The notes under the pieces were generated by a model. The model worked only from the letters and a program-made list of their open reading frames with translations. It did not search any database and was not told the origin of the DNA. Of a DNA stretch of 64,000 nt, positions 22,067 through 32,887 are shown piece by piece. The DNA comes from Athripsodes cinereus (lineage: Eukaryota; Arthropoda; Insecta; Trichoptera; Leptoceridae). The DNA lies in NCBI GenBank assembly GCA_947579605.1, contig OX388322.1, positions 248,001 to 312,000 of the forward strand. The letters run 5' to 3'. Numbering within the stretch: the stretch's first letter is position 1; every line of letters begins with the position of its first letter. The position numbers and the translations under genes are program-made.

Positions 22067-22812
22067 AGGGTGTGAGAGAAAAGGGTGTGATTACCTCATA
22101 ATATAACTATACCAAGCCATAGATAACATTTCTAAAACTTGCACTTAACATAATGGTAGTTAGGCACTTTTGTAAAGGATATCATTTCATTTCAATATTA
22201 TGCTTGCATCAATCTGTTTCATTAGAAGTATTTCATTTATTCAAAACATGCATCTAAAAACATAAGATTTTCAAAATTAGATATTAAGATACTGTCTATT
22301 GATAAAGATAATTGTAAGAATTGCAAACCAACTTTATAATTCTGTTTTATGACTCACTCTGAAAAGAAATTTGTGGCTCTAAAGCATTATTTGCGTTACA
22401 TCTATTTTTTAAGAATATAATTACATTTCAAATAAAGAATAATGACCGCGATTTGTACATTCCTACAATAAAATTATTATTGTATGGTTTGCAGTAATTT
22501 TAAATTTCATAAAAGTATTCTAAATTCAAAATAATTATAGAATTTCTAACACTAAACGTAAACACTTCAAAACTGTCATAATTAGCATAGAGATACTAAG
22601 TGTCAAAATCAGGGTTGCCAGATTGTGTGACCAAAATTACGTGCATTTTGCCCAGAAAATACCGCACAATGGGACCTTACACATGTGAAAAATATAATTT
22701 TTACTCCAACATGATATAAATCATACTGTTCACAATTCCGTTTCATCTTTCAATTTCTACCCCCCCCTATCGCTAAATTTTCGAAATAGTATAGGAATAA
22801 AATATATCGTCA
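22067..22812. other. No recognised feature
   Basis: AT-rich, with a short duplicate of AAAAGGGTGTGA near 22064-22090. No gene is seen. Confidence 0.55.
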
Positions 22813-23307
22813 GTTTTCTAAAGGGTCGTTCACATTTGTTCACTTTCAGTGATCACTCCGGATGAACCTCCAAGATAAAAAGGTGTGAACGGGCGTTTCA
22901 TCAATAGTGATCACTAGCGATGACGGATGAAAGCGATAACAGCCCGTCATAATTTCGATGAAAGGACCTTTCACTGAAACGACCATAAACAATTTTTTTC
23001 TTATTTTTTGTTTTATTCTCTATGAATTTGTATAGAATGTCAGAATCATATACAAAATTATTATGCAGTTGAGAACTATATTGATTAGTTTTAAGGGCTT
23101 TTTTTCATTTTTTTATTTATTTAATTATATTTTTGTACGAAAATATGTCAAAATACATACAACATGACTGAGAGTGTTGACATGGCAGTGAGAGCATAGG
23201 ATGAACAAATGAGAACAGACGTGTTCACTTTCGATGAACAGGTTTGACCCTGACACTCTGAATGATCATCCAGTGTGAAGCAATGTGAATACTACTTTAG
23301 AATAATT
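22813..23307. mobile_element. Candidate TIR element
   Basis: TTCTAAAGGGTCGTTCACAT at the left faces ATGTGAATACTACTTTAGAA at the right, with further related inner text (TTCACTTTC ... GATCAC). Non-coding, about 495 bp. Arms are imperfect and no target duplication is evident. Confidence 0.35.
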
Positions 23308-23474
23308 ATTTTCTCACGATTCCCAAAACACAAATTACTTACACTGGCAACACTGTCCGACCTGTCAATTGTATGGCGTTTGGTGATCCGGTAAATTTTG
23401 TGACTTTGTTTTGATTTTAAAAGACTTTAAAAATATAAAACTGAATAAAACAATACGTAGTGTATCTAAAAAAA

Positions 23475-23954
23475 ATGTTTTCAAGAAATATTCCCAGTGT
23501 TAAGCGGAGTTTTAAGCTCAAAAACTACCCTGGTATATTAACAATGTTTTCCAAACAACACTGGTAAGCACTGTCTTAATATTTTAAATTGTTTTTTTTT
23601 TATGTTTGACGACACTTAATTGTATTTCTATTACAAGATTACTATTCAATTCTGTGCCTTCTTAAAATATATTTAATGTAATGAATTTACTTAAAAAGGC
23701 AAATTATTTTACCGAATATTAGAATAAGCTAAATAAAAAGCTGAAGTGAATGTCTCAGATGCTTAATAATAATGCATCATTAAATGATTGTGTATGGAAT
23801 GTCTCGATGACTCACTTATATGACAATCCCGTGTTTCTAGGAAGTTAAATTACTGTATTGCTGATGAATTTTAATGTTCTTTTCTTTCAGGATTATCTGT
23901 GAGTTCTATAAGAAGAATTATAAAAGAAAACATAAGAAAGGCCGTCCAGGATGA
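23475..23954 (+). CDS. Candidate two-exon gene, 50-residue basic protein
   Basis: Exon 1 (23475-23563) starts at ATG and ends CACTG|GTAAGC. Intron 23564-23890 ends in a pyrimidine tract and CTTTCAG. Exon 2 (23891-23954) continues in frame to TGA. The predicted product begins MFSRNIPSVKRSFKLKNY and ends KRKHKKGRPG: small, very basic, with a start that could suit mitochondrial import or a nucleic-acid-binding peptide. I do not recognise the family. An ATTAAA lies near 24033 with T-rich text after it. The locus is free of repeats, unlike most of the window. Support is splice-site quality and frame only; it may be chance or part of a longer transcript. Confidence 0.4.
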
Positions 23955-24171
23955 TTTTGATATCTGCTCCATTCGCCAAAAAGTGCATTTGTATTACACT
24001 ACATATTTCTTATATTTATTTTACTGTTTTTATTAAATAGTTTTATATTATAATTCCGAGTCTGTTTTATTTTCCCTTTAATGTAAAATATTACAGTTAA
24101 CAGCATATTTTCATGGATGTGTAATTGTGAGAATATCCTTAGTTAGATGATGTCTATTATTATGCAGCCAT

Positions 24172-24960
24172 TTAACCAGTATATGCCTCTGAAGGTGAAA
24201 ATGCTAAGTATTTATTTAATGATTTTATGATGTAAAAGAAGTCCAAAGTCATGGTCTTTGAAAGAGGAAGTGAGAGAACAGTATGACAGGTAATGATTGA
24301 CAACAAAGTGTTAGAGCAAGTTGACGAATGTGTGTACTTGGATAGTTTGTTCACGAGAGATGGGAAGTGTGAAAGCGATTGAAAAGAGAAAAGTTGCTGG
24401 TAATAAGGTAAATGGTGCAATCCGACCAATAATTGCAAATAGGAACAGATCTACCACAGCTAAATGGTTAGTGCACTCTGCTATCTAAGTGCCAACACTC
24501 ATGTATGCAAGTGAGACGTGGACATGTTTAAAGAAGGATGAAAGTGGTAGAAATGAGATCGTTGAGAAGGATGTGTGGTAAAAGTCTGAGAGATTGTGTG
24601 TGTAACAGTTATATACGAAAGGAATGTGGAATGAAAGTTGGTGTGGTTACAGGGATGAATATAAATAAGTTACAATGGTTTGGGCATGTGGAAAGAATGA
24701 ATGAGGACAGAATGACCAAGAAAATATATTTGGCTGAGAGGAATGGTGCTCGGAGACGTGGACGTCCGAGGATCAAAAGCAAGATCATTTAAATCAAATC
24801 CTACAGGGCGGTTACGTGTTGAGCACATTAAACAGGAGAGCATGCATGAGAAATTGTATGACAGTGACGGAAGCGAAAGATGTATGCAAGGATAGAAGCG
24901 CTCAATCCATTTTGCCTACCCCGCGAGGGAAGTGGCGTGATGGTATATATGTATGTATGT
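24172..24960 (+). mobile_element. LINE A copy, frameshifted
   Basis: Homologous to the 3' half of LINE A: LEQVDECVYLDSLFTRDGK, SETWTCLKKDESG, VEMRSLRRMCGKSLRDCV, KLQWFGHVERMNEDRMTKKI, ARRRGRPR, then a RKLYDS/DVCKDR-like end in another frame. Several frameshifts and stops show it is dead. The 3' end keeps CTACCCCGCGAGGG...GGCGTGATGGTATA, the tail shared with SINE A, here followed by a TATG-type run instead of TAG. Confidence 0.8.
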
Positions 24961-25986
24961 AAGAAGTCCATTTACTTGAAGAGGTCCTAGCTTATTATTA
25001 TTATTAGCTATAGGATTTTTTTGTCTGGAACTAAAAGACTATTTTTTGACAAACTGTATGTATTGTATATATGATTTTGGCACTCATAGAGCTGATTATT
25101 ATTATGACATGTACCTTTTTTGCTGCTAAATAGATTTTAAGTTCATTTTTTCAATGAGATTGTGTAGTTTTAACTCACGTATTTGGATGAATATCTGTTT
25201 TTAAACCCGAGCGTTGCCGGGTTATAAAAGCTAGTATAAAATATGACAATTAACAGTGAAATAGCTGAACATTCGAGATATACGGGACACACTTTTGGGA
25301 TAGATAATGTAGAATTAATTTCTAACTGTGATAAAGGATAAATTAGATATATAAGAACCATCAGAAATTAATAATTTTTGTATAAGAATTGAAAATATTA
25401 TAAATATCCAAATCCCGTCCAAATCTTTAATTCCTTTTTATTTTTCTAGTAAACTTTAACTTAAAGAGACATAATTTCTCATTAACCTGAATATGAATGA
25501 TAAGGTACAGCAGTTTTTCAAACACTGCAATATACTTTGTTGCACAACCATAGATTTTATTAAAATTATCATATTCTGTAAAATGTCCATAACGTATCCA
25601 GATACTCAATTTCAATCATTTCTACCTTCTAAGGCAGTACCTAGAGAAAATGTGTTTATAAATTTATATCAAGAACGTTAGAAGTCCAGAAAAGCCTCTA
25701 GGGGGTCTGTGGTTATGAGATCCAGGCCTTTTGATGTTGAAAAACATGTGGATAAGAATTTCCACAATTTTATTAACTTAATACCACAATGTGTTTAAAT
25801 CTGAAAAGGGTTTATTAAAAGCTATATACTTTATTTTAATTAACTCGTACAAGAATGTATATGAAGCCTCTCTTATTATTATTTAGAAATTCTACACTAA
25901 TCTGTGAAAACAAAATTATAAATAAGTTAATTCTGATTTGAAATTCGGTGATTTACAATGCAAAAAAAAATATTATAAAAAATGTA
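24961..25986. other. Mostly unassigned
   Basis: At 25202-25240 the reverse strand reads ACTAGCTTTTATAACCCGGC then AACGCTCGGG, resembling the start of the insect repeat at 32402-32788. Overlapping 62-codon ORFs near 25427-25681 are uninformative. Confidence 0.45.
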
Positions 25987-26080
25987 TATGTTTGCATGTT
26001 CCTTACATGCGGCTGGTCTGCTGGCTACCCCACTTGTGGGATATGCCGTGATGGTATAGTAGTAGTAGTAGTATTAGTAT
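25987..26080 (+). mobile_element. SINE A 3' end with intact TAG tail
   Basis: GCATGTTCCTTACATGC stem, GGCTGGTCTGCTGG, CTACCCCACTTGTGGGATAT, GCCGTGATGGTATAG, then TAGTAGTAGTAG. The clearest example of the terminus shared with LINE A. 5'-truncated. Confidence 0.8.
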
Positions 26081-26555
26081 AATAATTACTCACGTTTAAT
26101 GATTCATAATAATTTTAAATTACGATATTACCAAAAAAGAAAGTTACATTATTCAATAAGCTCTCTCCGCTTGATTAACCCTTATGTGGACATATTTACA
26201 GCAAACCTTTTGGTACACATGATCAAGCCAGTATTTCTTAGCCGTCAGTGAGTATAGGTGCGAATTCGTTTTACGAGGAGAAAGTTTATATTATCAACAA
26301 AAAAACGTAAGAAGATAATAACTGTGATATCCATCTATCGGGATCTTATTATTTCAGCAATTTTTTTTGAAAATTGAAACATCAAATTCCTTAAGATAGC
26401 GAAAGCCCAGTTACCGAAAACTTGAGCCAAAAATAGTTTCACCACGAAGACCCCAATAATTAGACAACATGAAAATAATCTTGAGAACTTTCAAAACTTT
26501 AAGAAAATATTTATAATGCTAAATACAACTATTTATGTTAGTATTAATTATTTTT
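26081..26555. other. No recognised feature
   Basis: AT-rich sequence without a supportable feature. Confidence 0.55.
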
Positions 26556-26699
26556 AAAAAGCACAGTTGATTTATTCACTTAAATTTATTGAGAAACCTC
26601 TAGTACTTTTGTCAATATAATTATTATATCGATTTACAGGTTTATAGAAAGAACCCGAGGTTTCTCAATAAATTAAAGTGAAAAATTCACTGTTTTTTT
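26556..26699. mobile_element. Foldback element
   Basis: The left arm GCACAGTTGATTTATTCACT ... TTTATTGAGAAACCTC is complementary to GAGGTTTCTCAATAAATT ... AAAAATTCACTGT at the right. About 40-bp arms with a few mismatches and a 55-base centre. Non-coding. Confidence 0.6.
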
Positions 26700-27216
26700 A
26701 AAAAAAAAAATACAAACATCAGTTTGAATTTGAACGTACAGACTCTAGAATTATTATATGTTACTATTTAGCTATACCTACTTTCTGATGTTTTTCACTT
26801 TTAGTTTCATCTTATAGATATATTACAGAATATAGTGTTACTCCACACATACTTATGTTTCAATAAATTTCCAATATTTTTTTGTACATTACTCCGAATT
26901 ATAGAGATAAGTGTTCAATATATATTTGTACCATTATTATTTAACTCACCCAATATAACGCATCGGTTGCCAATAATTTTATATTACGTATTACTATACT
27001 ACTACATCCACATATTATTTTTATATCAAGTATTTTTGTATCTCGTAATGGTATCTCTTATGTTCAACGAACTAATAAAAATATTTTCACGACTTAAAAG
27101 AATTTATATATTGTAAAAGAATAATAATAAAATACTTCAAACAAACAGACAAGACTGTTCTATCTCACGTGTTAAGTGTTTCACCTGGAGTTGCATTGAA
27201 TATAATGAAACAGTCG
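26700..27216. other. No recognised gene
   Basis: The 93-codon ORF at 26835-27116 is hydrophobic low-complexity AT-rich translation with no identifiable domain. Confidence 0.5.
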
Positions 27217-27387
27217 TAATTATAATATTTCTAAACACAGTTATTTTTTTCAATATTTTTTTCTAAAGAACTCGAGCGCTTTTGTCAAAAGCTCAGTTTG
27301 ACATTTTTAAGAGAACTCTATGAAGAAAGCGCTCGAGTTCTTAAAAAAAATAGTGAAATAATTACCTGTGTTAAGAAATATTGATAT
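27217..27387. mobile_element. Foldback element with CTCGAGCGC core arms
   Basis: The left arm runs AATATTTCTAAACACAG ... AAGAACTCGAGCGCTTTT; the right arm is its complement from GAAAGCGCTCGAGTTCTT to CTGTGTTAAGAAATATT. Arms are about 60 bp with small indels. Non-coding. Confidence 0.65.
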
Positions 27388-27891
27388 TTGTTATCATGAA
27401 TTTTCACTCTATGAATGTACAAACATTAGAATTACTAATTATAAATCTGTTTATTCATATCATATATTTTTGAAGGATTAACTATGTAACAGTTTTGAGA
27501 CAAATTGAATCTTTTTAAACGAATATTCCACAATGCATTTCTTATATAAATATCATACGTAACTCGCCCGTCGCCAAAGCACTGGCTCTTTTGAATGAAG
27601 TTTCGGTACACATCGATATATTTAACACAACTTATAATAACTTTACGATAGTCTTACATCTGTTGATGAATATTAGAACTTTATACTTTTGAAACTGTTG
27701 ATAAATATTAGAACTTTATAATTTTGAAGTATCGATTTTGAATTTTATGTAATAGATTTAAGATTTAAACTTTGTAATGTTTTCTCTGATAAAGATATTT
27801 GTTTGCATGTATGTCATTGTGAAACCGCTTGGTGTATCATGAACTTTGAGTGACGCAAAGGTAACAACTGTCATGTCACTCATTGTTACTT
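27388..27891. other. Unassigned; short tandem duplicate
   Basis: Two adjacent units of about 37 bases at 27655-27727 each contain CTGTTGAT.AATATTAGAAC and TTTATA.TTTTGAA. Otherwise nothing is recognised. Confidence 0.5.
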
Positions 27892-28145
27892 ATATAACAT
27901 AACATAACATAACACGTGTAGACAATTCACACAGGCCGAGCTAGTCCCAAACTAAGATATGAATCTTGTATTATGGGTACTAACACGGCGATACACATAT
28001 ACAATGCACTAAACACATATACATGTAACACCCAGACCCAGGACAATCTGAAAAAGGTCATTCTTTATTTTGCCCTGGCCGGGAATCGAACCCGGGACCT
28101 CGTGACTCAAAGGCAAGTGCGTTAGCCTCCGCGCCACACCGGTCG
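27892..28145 (-). mobile_element. SINE C (tRNA-derived), full length
   Basis: Intact minus-strand copy. The reverse complement starts ACCGGTGTGGCGCGGAGGC (A-box-like), passes a perfect B box GGTTCGATTCC, continues through the body (GTCCTGGGTCTGGGTGTTAC ... AGATTCATATCTTAG ... GACTAGCTCGGCC) and ends TGTGAATTGTCTACACG then GTTATGTTATGTTATG. The pentamer-repeat tail suggests LINE-mediated retroposition. Confidence 0.85.
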
Positions 28146-28229
28146 CCAATATATTATAAAATAAAATAAAATAAAGATCGCGATCGATTTCAGCAAACCG
28201 TTGCCATTGACGAGCGAAATTTCCGTCAA

Positions 28230-28303
28230 AAACTTACTTACTTACTTACTTATGCAGCTATTCCTGTCCACTGCTGAACATAAGCCTCCCCCATATTCCG
28301 TCA
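28230..28303 (-). mobile_element. LINE 3' terminus with CTTA-type tail
   Basis: The reverse complement reads GGGGGAGGCTTATGTTCAGC, AGTGGACAGGAATAGCTGC, then TAAGTAAGTAAGTAAG. This motif is common at LINE ends; a relative with an ATG tail is at 35371-35505. Confidence 0.6.
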
Positions 28304-28437
28304 AAAACTACCGATCAATAAATTAATTTTCACTGATTCGGTAATTCATAATTACTAGTGTATTGAGGCAATAAGTCTGGTCTCTGCAAGAAATATAATC
28401 AGATCAGAAATTCTAACAGTCTTCTGCCAGAAATTCT

Positions 28438-28622
28438 ATCAGTGCCGTATCAGGTCCCCCCGACGTTGGCGATCACTCTGGAGAATGCCTCTCTGTCTCG
28501 TGCTGTGCGGACCAGCTCTCCCATCCGTGTTATTCCAGTCCATTGTCGTATATTCCGCAGCCACGACATCTGCCTCCTTCCCACTCCACGACGTCCCTCA
28601 ATCTTGCCTTCTATTATCAACT
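28438..28622 (-). mobile_element. LINE D (RTE clade) 3' fragment
   Basis: The reverse strand encodes the LINE D C-terminal end: an EGKIEGRRGV-like segment, a WLRNI(R)-like segment, then a VIANVGG-like end. Homologous to 36140-36700 and 50345-50535. 5'-truncated and frameshifted. Confidence 0.65.
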
Positions 28623-28804
28623 GCAGAAGTTAATAATAGATACCTATTAACAAACTTTTATTACATACAATACTCACAATCATATAAATATGCTAAAGAA
28701 CAAACTCAAATATTAATAGTATTTTTTGTCTGTTCAGTAAAATCATGATAATATATTATTACAAACAAGCATAGTTTAACATAGGTGCTATAAAAGTTAT
28801 TTGT

Positions 28805-28895
28805 TCATCTTGCTCCAAGGGTGTAACCATGATTTCATCTAGGTGGGGGCATCAGTTTTATTCGATTGTTGTTAACTTTGAAGATTTTTTTTGCG
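28805..28895 (+). repeat. Dispersed repeat H, copy 2
   Basis: Partner of 16120-16230, sharing GTAACCATGATT and a following CGAT/TTAA-rich block. Unknown class. Confidence 0.35.
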
Positions 28896-28962
28896 TCAGT
28901 TTCCAAGACTTAGAAATTTGGCATCCATGCTTAATTTTTACCCCCCTCCACCATTGCCATTA

Positions 28963-29033
28963 TATACCATCATACCATATCTTATAAGTGAGGCATCTAG
29001 CAAACTGACTGTTAGTTATAATGTCATATTTGA
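28963..29033 (-). mobile_element. SINE A tail, degenerate
   Basis: TATACCATCATACCATATC, CTTATAAGTGAGG and CATCTAGCA follow the minus-strand SINE A order with many substitutions. Confidence 0.5.
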
Positions 29034-29103
29034 TGAAAAGAATTTGAAATGTTTCACAATCTCCTAGTTTTTGTTTAACAATTTAAGAATCACCTTATGT
29101 CTA

Positions 29104-29350
29104 GGGTCGGCGGACTAAAGCACATAAGTCAGAAATGGAAACTTTACAGGGGAAACAAAAAATACAATAAAAGTCTAGTTTAATAAAAAAAGAGTATTTT
29201 TTATTCACACAAATCTAATAAAAATGTAAATTTGTGGACATGTTTGACTTGAATTCTTTAGTACAGTTGTTTATGATTAAAAACAGGCAAATTGAAACAA
29301 TAAAAAATACTGAATTTTTGATTTCGGTATGTGCTTCAGCCCGCCGACCC
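29104..29350. mobile_element. MITE with 20+ bp TIRs and TA target site
   Basis: Left GGGTCGGCGGACTAAAGCAC, right inverted GGGTCGGCGGGCTGAAGCAC; both are bounded by TA (29102-29103, 29351-29352). 247 bp, non-coding centre. A TA duplication suits Tc1/mariner- or ISL2EU-like mobilisation, but the superfamily cannot be fixed from ends alone. Confidence 0.75.
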
Positions 29351-29352
29351 TA

Positions 29353-29729
29353 GATATATGGTTTTCTCCAGGGGAAGGAGTAGCTACCCATCTTCCATGT
29401 TTTTTACTAAATTTTCTTAGACAAGGAGACAAAGTATCAATCCCCTTACTTTTGTGTACGCCCATGTTATTTATAATGCAGAAATTTTTAATAAAACAAT
29501 TCGATCATTATTCTCTCTGAATTGTTATTACACACCATTGTTATTAACAAAAATATATCGAAGCTTGTCATGTTTATTACGAGTTCAAATTTTTGTTTAT
29601 TATCGAGAAAGAAAAAATACCTTATAAATCATCTGTACGTGAGTGAATATTATTGATCGATTATTCAAAAGAATGAAATACCTACAAGTGTTAATCCTCC
29701 ACAGAAAATGAGTTTCTCACTTTATTATG
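29353..29729. other. No recognised gene
   Basis: The reverse strand at 29353-29460 translates to MGVHKSKGIDTLSPCLRKFS then KKHGRWVATPSPGEN, which looks less random than most AT-rich ORFs, but I do not recognise it and it runs into the MITE. Confidence 0.3.
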
Positions 29730-29990
29730 TAATCTTTCAAATGCCCTTTAAAAGCCAAGTAAAGCATTCCTTTCAGACGTTGACTATCACTTGTGAAAAT
29801 GTATTTTTATCTTGGGCAACCCGTAACAGCCCTTCTTATTCCTGTTTATTTATATGTAATATGGAACCAGGAGATCCGCTTTTTTCCGACACTTTTTCCT
29901 CCCTTGATCTTTCTCCTGACGGTAAGGTGCTTGTGCTTATTTATTTATTTATTTATTTTATTCTTCATTGTAAATCCATTACAATATTAT
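29730..29990 (-). mobile_element. Degenerate LINE D end with adjoining LINE tail G
   Basis: 29730-29935 resembles minus-strand LINE D ends (GACGTTGACTATCACTTG, TTGGGCAACCCGTAACAGC), heavily mutated. 29938-29990 is a TTTA run then TTCTTCATTGTAAATC, like tail G. The separation into two insertions is tentative. Confidence 0.35.
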
Positions 29991-30814
29991 AAATGTGAAA
30001 GTTGTATTTTTTTGGTATTGCTCCAGAATAGGTCTTAGTCTAGTGGGGGAATATATTTCGTAATGTTTGTTCTTTATGTTTTTATTTACTGTTTTGGAAT
30101 TAATAAATAAAAAAAAATAGCACAAAGTGTCGTAAAATTATCAGCCTTACAATTGAATGTATAGAAGGCGAGATTATTTCTAAAATTCTATGTCTTCCAA
30201 CTAAACTTCTAAGCACGTGACCTATTTAGAAAGGAAAATATTTTTTCAAAAATAAATATTTGTTTTGTTATTTAAATCTATCATCTTTGTATAAAAACAA
30301 CGCTTCATAGGCCCAAAAAATATTTTGCTACAAGAGTTGTATTATATTTTTCCCAAAAAATTTCGTTCCATAGGTCGATATTTTTTATCGTCTAAAAATA
30401 GCTCATGAAACAGATGCTATGAAGCAACTTCGGAGTATAAAAAAGCGAGCTATTTGAGGAAAATTAGGAGAAGCGAGGGAAAAAATTAGAAAAAAGCTGC
30501 ATCAGCTGAAAGAATAAACAATAATGTTGAGATCTTTCAGTTTAAAGGCTTCGAAAAAATTAAATATAGATTTCGAGTAAAGTTCGCATGATTTGTTTCG
30601 AAAGTTCAAATTCTCATATGAATATTATTTGTTTTGTACTTGTACTACATATGTATATCTGTAATATTCTGGAGAATGTGGAGTGTATGTATATGAATGC
30701 TTTTTATGTACATAGACGCAGTTTCTTTTAATGATCAAATTTGGATGAATTCCAAGTAAATGTTCGAAGTATGAATTATTGCCTACATCTTTTTATAATA
30801 TCTTCATTTAGTGA
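29991..30814. other. No recognised gene; small inverted repeat
   Basis: GCTTCATAG near 30302 and CTATGAAGC near 30417 form short inverted ends around a repeated CCATAGG/CATAGGCC stretch. No coding content. Confidence 0.45.
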
Positions 30815-31027
30815 AGAACACATCTCTCACTGTTTTCTATAAATTTTTCAGTGTGCTGTAAAAAGCAGGCTCAAGAATAAAGCAATGTTTACATCTGCCA
30901 TTTAAAGGTAAAATTTTTTACCTATCTTGGACTTCTCTTTTTTTTGACACGTAGAATATAACTTGTATGTTGACTTAAAGTAAGTAGGCTAACTGTCACT
31001 TATGGAATATACCGTAATGGTGTAAAG
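30815..31027 (+). mobile_element. SINE A, diverged near-full copy
   Basis: TCTCTCACTGTTTTCTATAA, GTGTGCTGTAAAAAGCAGG, ACATCTGCCATTTAAAGG, then GTCACTTATGGAATATACCG and TAATGGTGTAAAG in SINE A order. Useful for the 5' limits of the family. Confidence 0.6.
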
Positions 31028-31159
31028 AGGGAGGTTAAAACTTAGTTTTATATTTATGTTAATTACAACTATTATTACTTTAATTTAATTAACTGTACAA
31101 GGGTGCTCTTGTAATTACCTACACTTATTGATCGCAATATGTACAATTGTTCAAAGCTT

Positions 31160-31262
31160 TGCACAGCAAATCGCAATTTAAAATTTGCGATATGCCAAAC
31201 ATCATTACAAGCAGTTGGTCCGTTCTGTATCCCACTAATGGGAGATGCCGTGATGGGATTAA
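31160..31262 (+). mobile_element. SINE A, internally deleted
   Basis: AAATTTGCGATATGCC, ATTACAAGCAGTTGGTCC, TATCCCACTAATGGGAGATG and CCGTGATGGG match SINE A blocks, with the middle missing. Confidence 0.5.
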
Positions 31263-31454
31263 TGAATAAATTTGATCCCACTGCCCTCCTGGTCCTTCAG
31301 CAAAGCACACTGCTTATAAAGAAAAGAATCCAATTGACCACTTCTCCCTTATCTATATCTACTATTGCGGCATATTCAACAAGTGAAATAGCAGGTAAAC
31401 TTACGCATGTAACAAATACGCAAGTCGTCTTCTCTGTGCCTGATGTTAATCATC

Positions 31455-31803
31455 ATCATCATCATCGTCCTCAACGCTCCTCTCGGGAGCACAGGGCAGA
31501 AACCAGCCTCCTCCATTCAGAGCGTCTCTGTGCCAATTGCGTCACCTCTTCCCACGACATTCCTTGCGCTCTGATATCGTTGCCATAGGAACGGTGTATT
31601 GTGAAAGAGGGACGCCCGGGCCTACGGAACCCCTGCGGACGCTGATGCTGTGCGCCGGCGCACCCAGCAGAGACCTGTAATCTCCGTAATACAAGAGAGA
31701 CGATGGTCCTGGCTGGGACATGTTTTGAGAATTCCCAATGATAGTTGGCCAAAAAGAGCACTGTTCTTCCGTCCGCAGGGGTTCCGTAGGCCCGGGCGTC
31801 CCT
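31455..31803. mobile_element. LINE C with inverted 5' part (twin-priming-like)
   Basis: Left part (31455-31643) is LINE C on the minus strand, ending at the left in a CATCATCATCATC tail and encoding SWEEVTQLAQRRSEWRRLVS. Right part (about 31651-31803) is the upstream LINE C segment on the plus strand (GAGACGATGGTCCTGGCTGG ... GGCCCGGGCGTCCCTG). About 33 bp around GGTTCCGTAGGCCCGGGCGT occur in both halves in opposite orientation. Confidence 0.7.
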
Positions 31804-32401
31804 GCTGTTAATACTCAACAAAAAATAATTGCATAGTGTGAAGGTAAGAGAGAGGAGAGATTAAAAATATGATTTTCAACACGAGAGCTTATCACAGACT
31901 GAAATATGTATACAACTTGTCATAATTAACAGAACCACACAACGTTGCCATATTAACAATAAAGTGCCAAATATTGGCAAAGCTTTTTTATGTGTAACAA
32001 AACACATAGCTTTAGCTTCAAAGTACAAACAAAATTCAATATTTGTATCATGTTGTACCTATTCAACATAAAGTACATTATATTGTATAATATTATAATG
32101 TATAATAATAATTATATTGATGCGTATTTTGAAGCTCATGTTAATGCTCTTGAAGGTGTTTGGATCCCCATTTCACGTCACGGTATGATTGAGCGAGCAG
32201 CGCTATAAAATAAAATAAATATCATTCCATGCAGAAACTTTTTCTCTACTGCACGTATTGTACGGTACAGTGCCTTACCGTTCTACTAAAGTATATTGTG
32301 TAAAAGAGAAATGAATCGAATATTCGGTATAAGAACTATCCGACATAAGCTTGTAGAAATAAGACTAGTTACTCAGCGGATTCGTATTTTTTTATTTAAA
32401 C
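31804..32401. other. No recognised feature
   Basis: AT-rich; the 72-codon ORF at 31990-32208 is unrecognised. Nothing supportable. Confidence 0.5.
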
Positions 32402-32788
32402 ACTAGCTGCCCCGGCAAACGTTGTTTTGCCATACATATATACATTATTTATTTGCCATTTACATTATAAATATCGACCAGAGTTAAAAATGATTGAATT
32501 AAGTACTAATATCGCTATTAAAAAAGGGGTTGATGGTAGAAAGGTGAAAATTTAGGGCTGTGTGTATTTTTTAATGCCTCACCATAAAAAAAATAAAAAT
32601 TATTTTTTTCCAAAAAATTAAAAATTCAAGGTGGACCTTAGCTTTTAGGGGTGTTAAAAATAGATGTTGGCCGATTCTCAGACCTACCCGATAAGTAGGT
32701 ACATAAATTTCATCAAAATCGTTTCAGCCGTTTCGGAGGAGTAGAATAACAAACACCGTGACACGAAAATTTAATGTTAGATTTCATT
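32402..32788 (+). repeat. Insect dispersed repeat starting CTAGCTGCCCCGGCAAACG
   Basis: Starts ACTAGCTGCCCCGGCAAACG and ends with AAATTTCATCAAAATCG, TTTCAGCCGTTTCGGAGGAG and ACACCGTGACACG before TTAGAT. This pattern is widespread in insect genomes. I recognise the repeat but not its transposon class with certainty. A minus-strand head is at 25202-25240. Confidence 0.6.
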
Positions 32789-32887
32789 AAACGGCTTTAT
32801 TGTGTTTAATAAACGTAAGGTTGGATAATATAATAAAATATATATTGCAAATACATTTCAAAAGTAAATTCAAACAAAAATACAGCA

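Noticed and set aside
28065..28145. Functional tRNA gene on the minus strand
   Set aside because: A- and B-box-like text and a partial tRNA shape are present, but the segment continues into the SINE C body and tail found at four other loci.
29277..29465. Conserved exon on the minus strand
   Set aside because: The translation looks less random than average, but no domain, splice pair or second copy supports it.
31139..31588. 149-codon plus ORF with a His-rich run
   Set aside because: It crosses a decayed SINE A into the antisense of LINE C; the His run is the CATCAT tail of LINE C.
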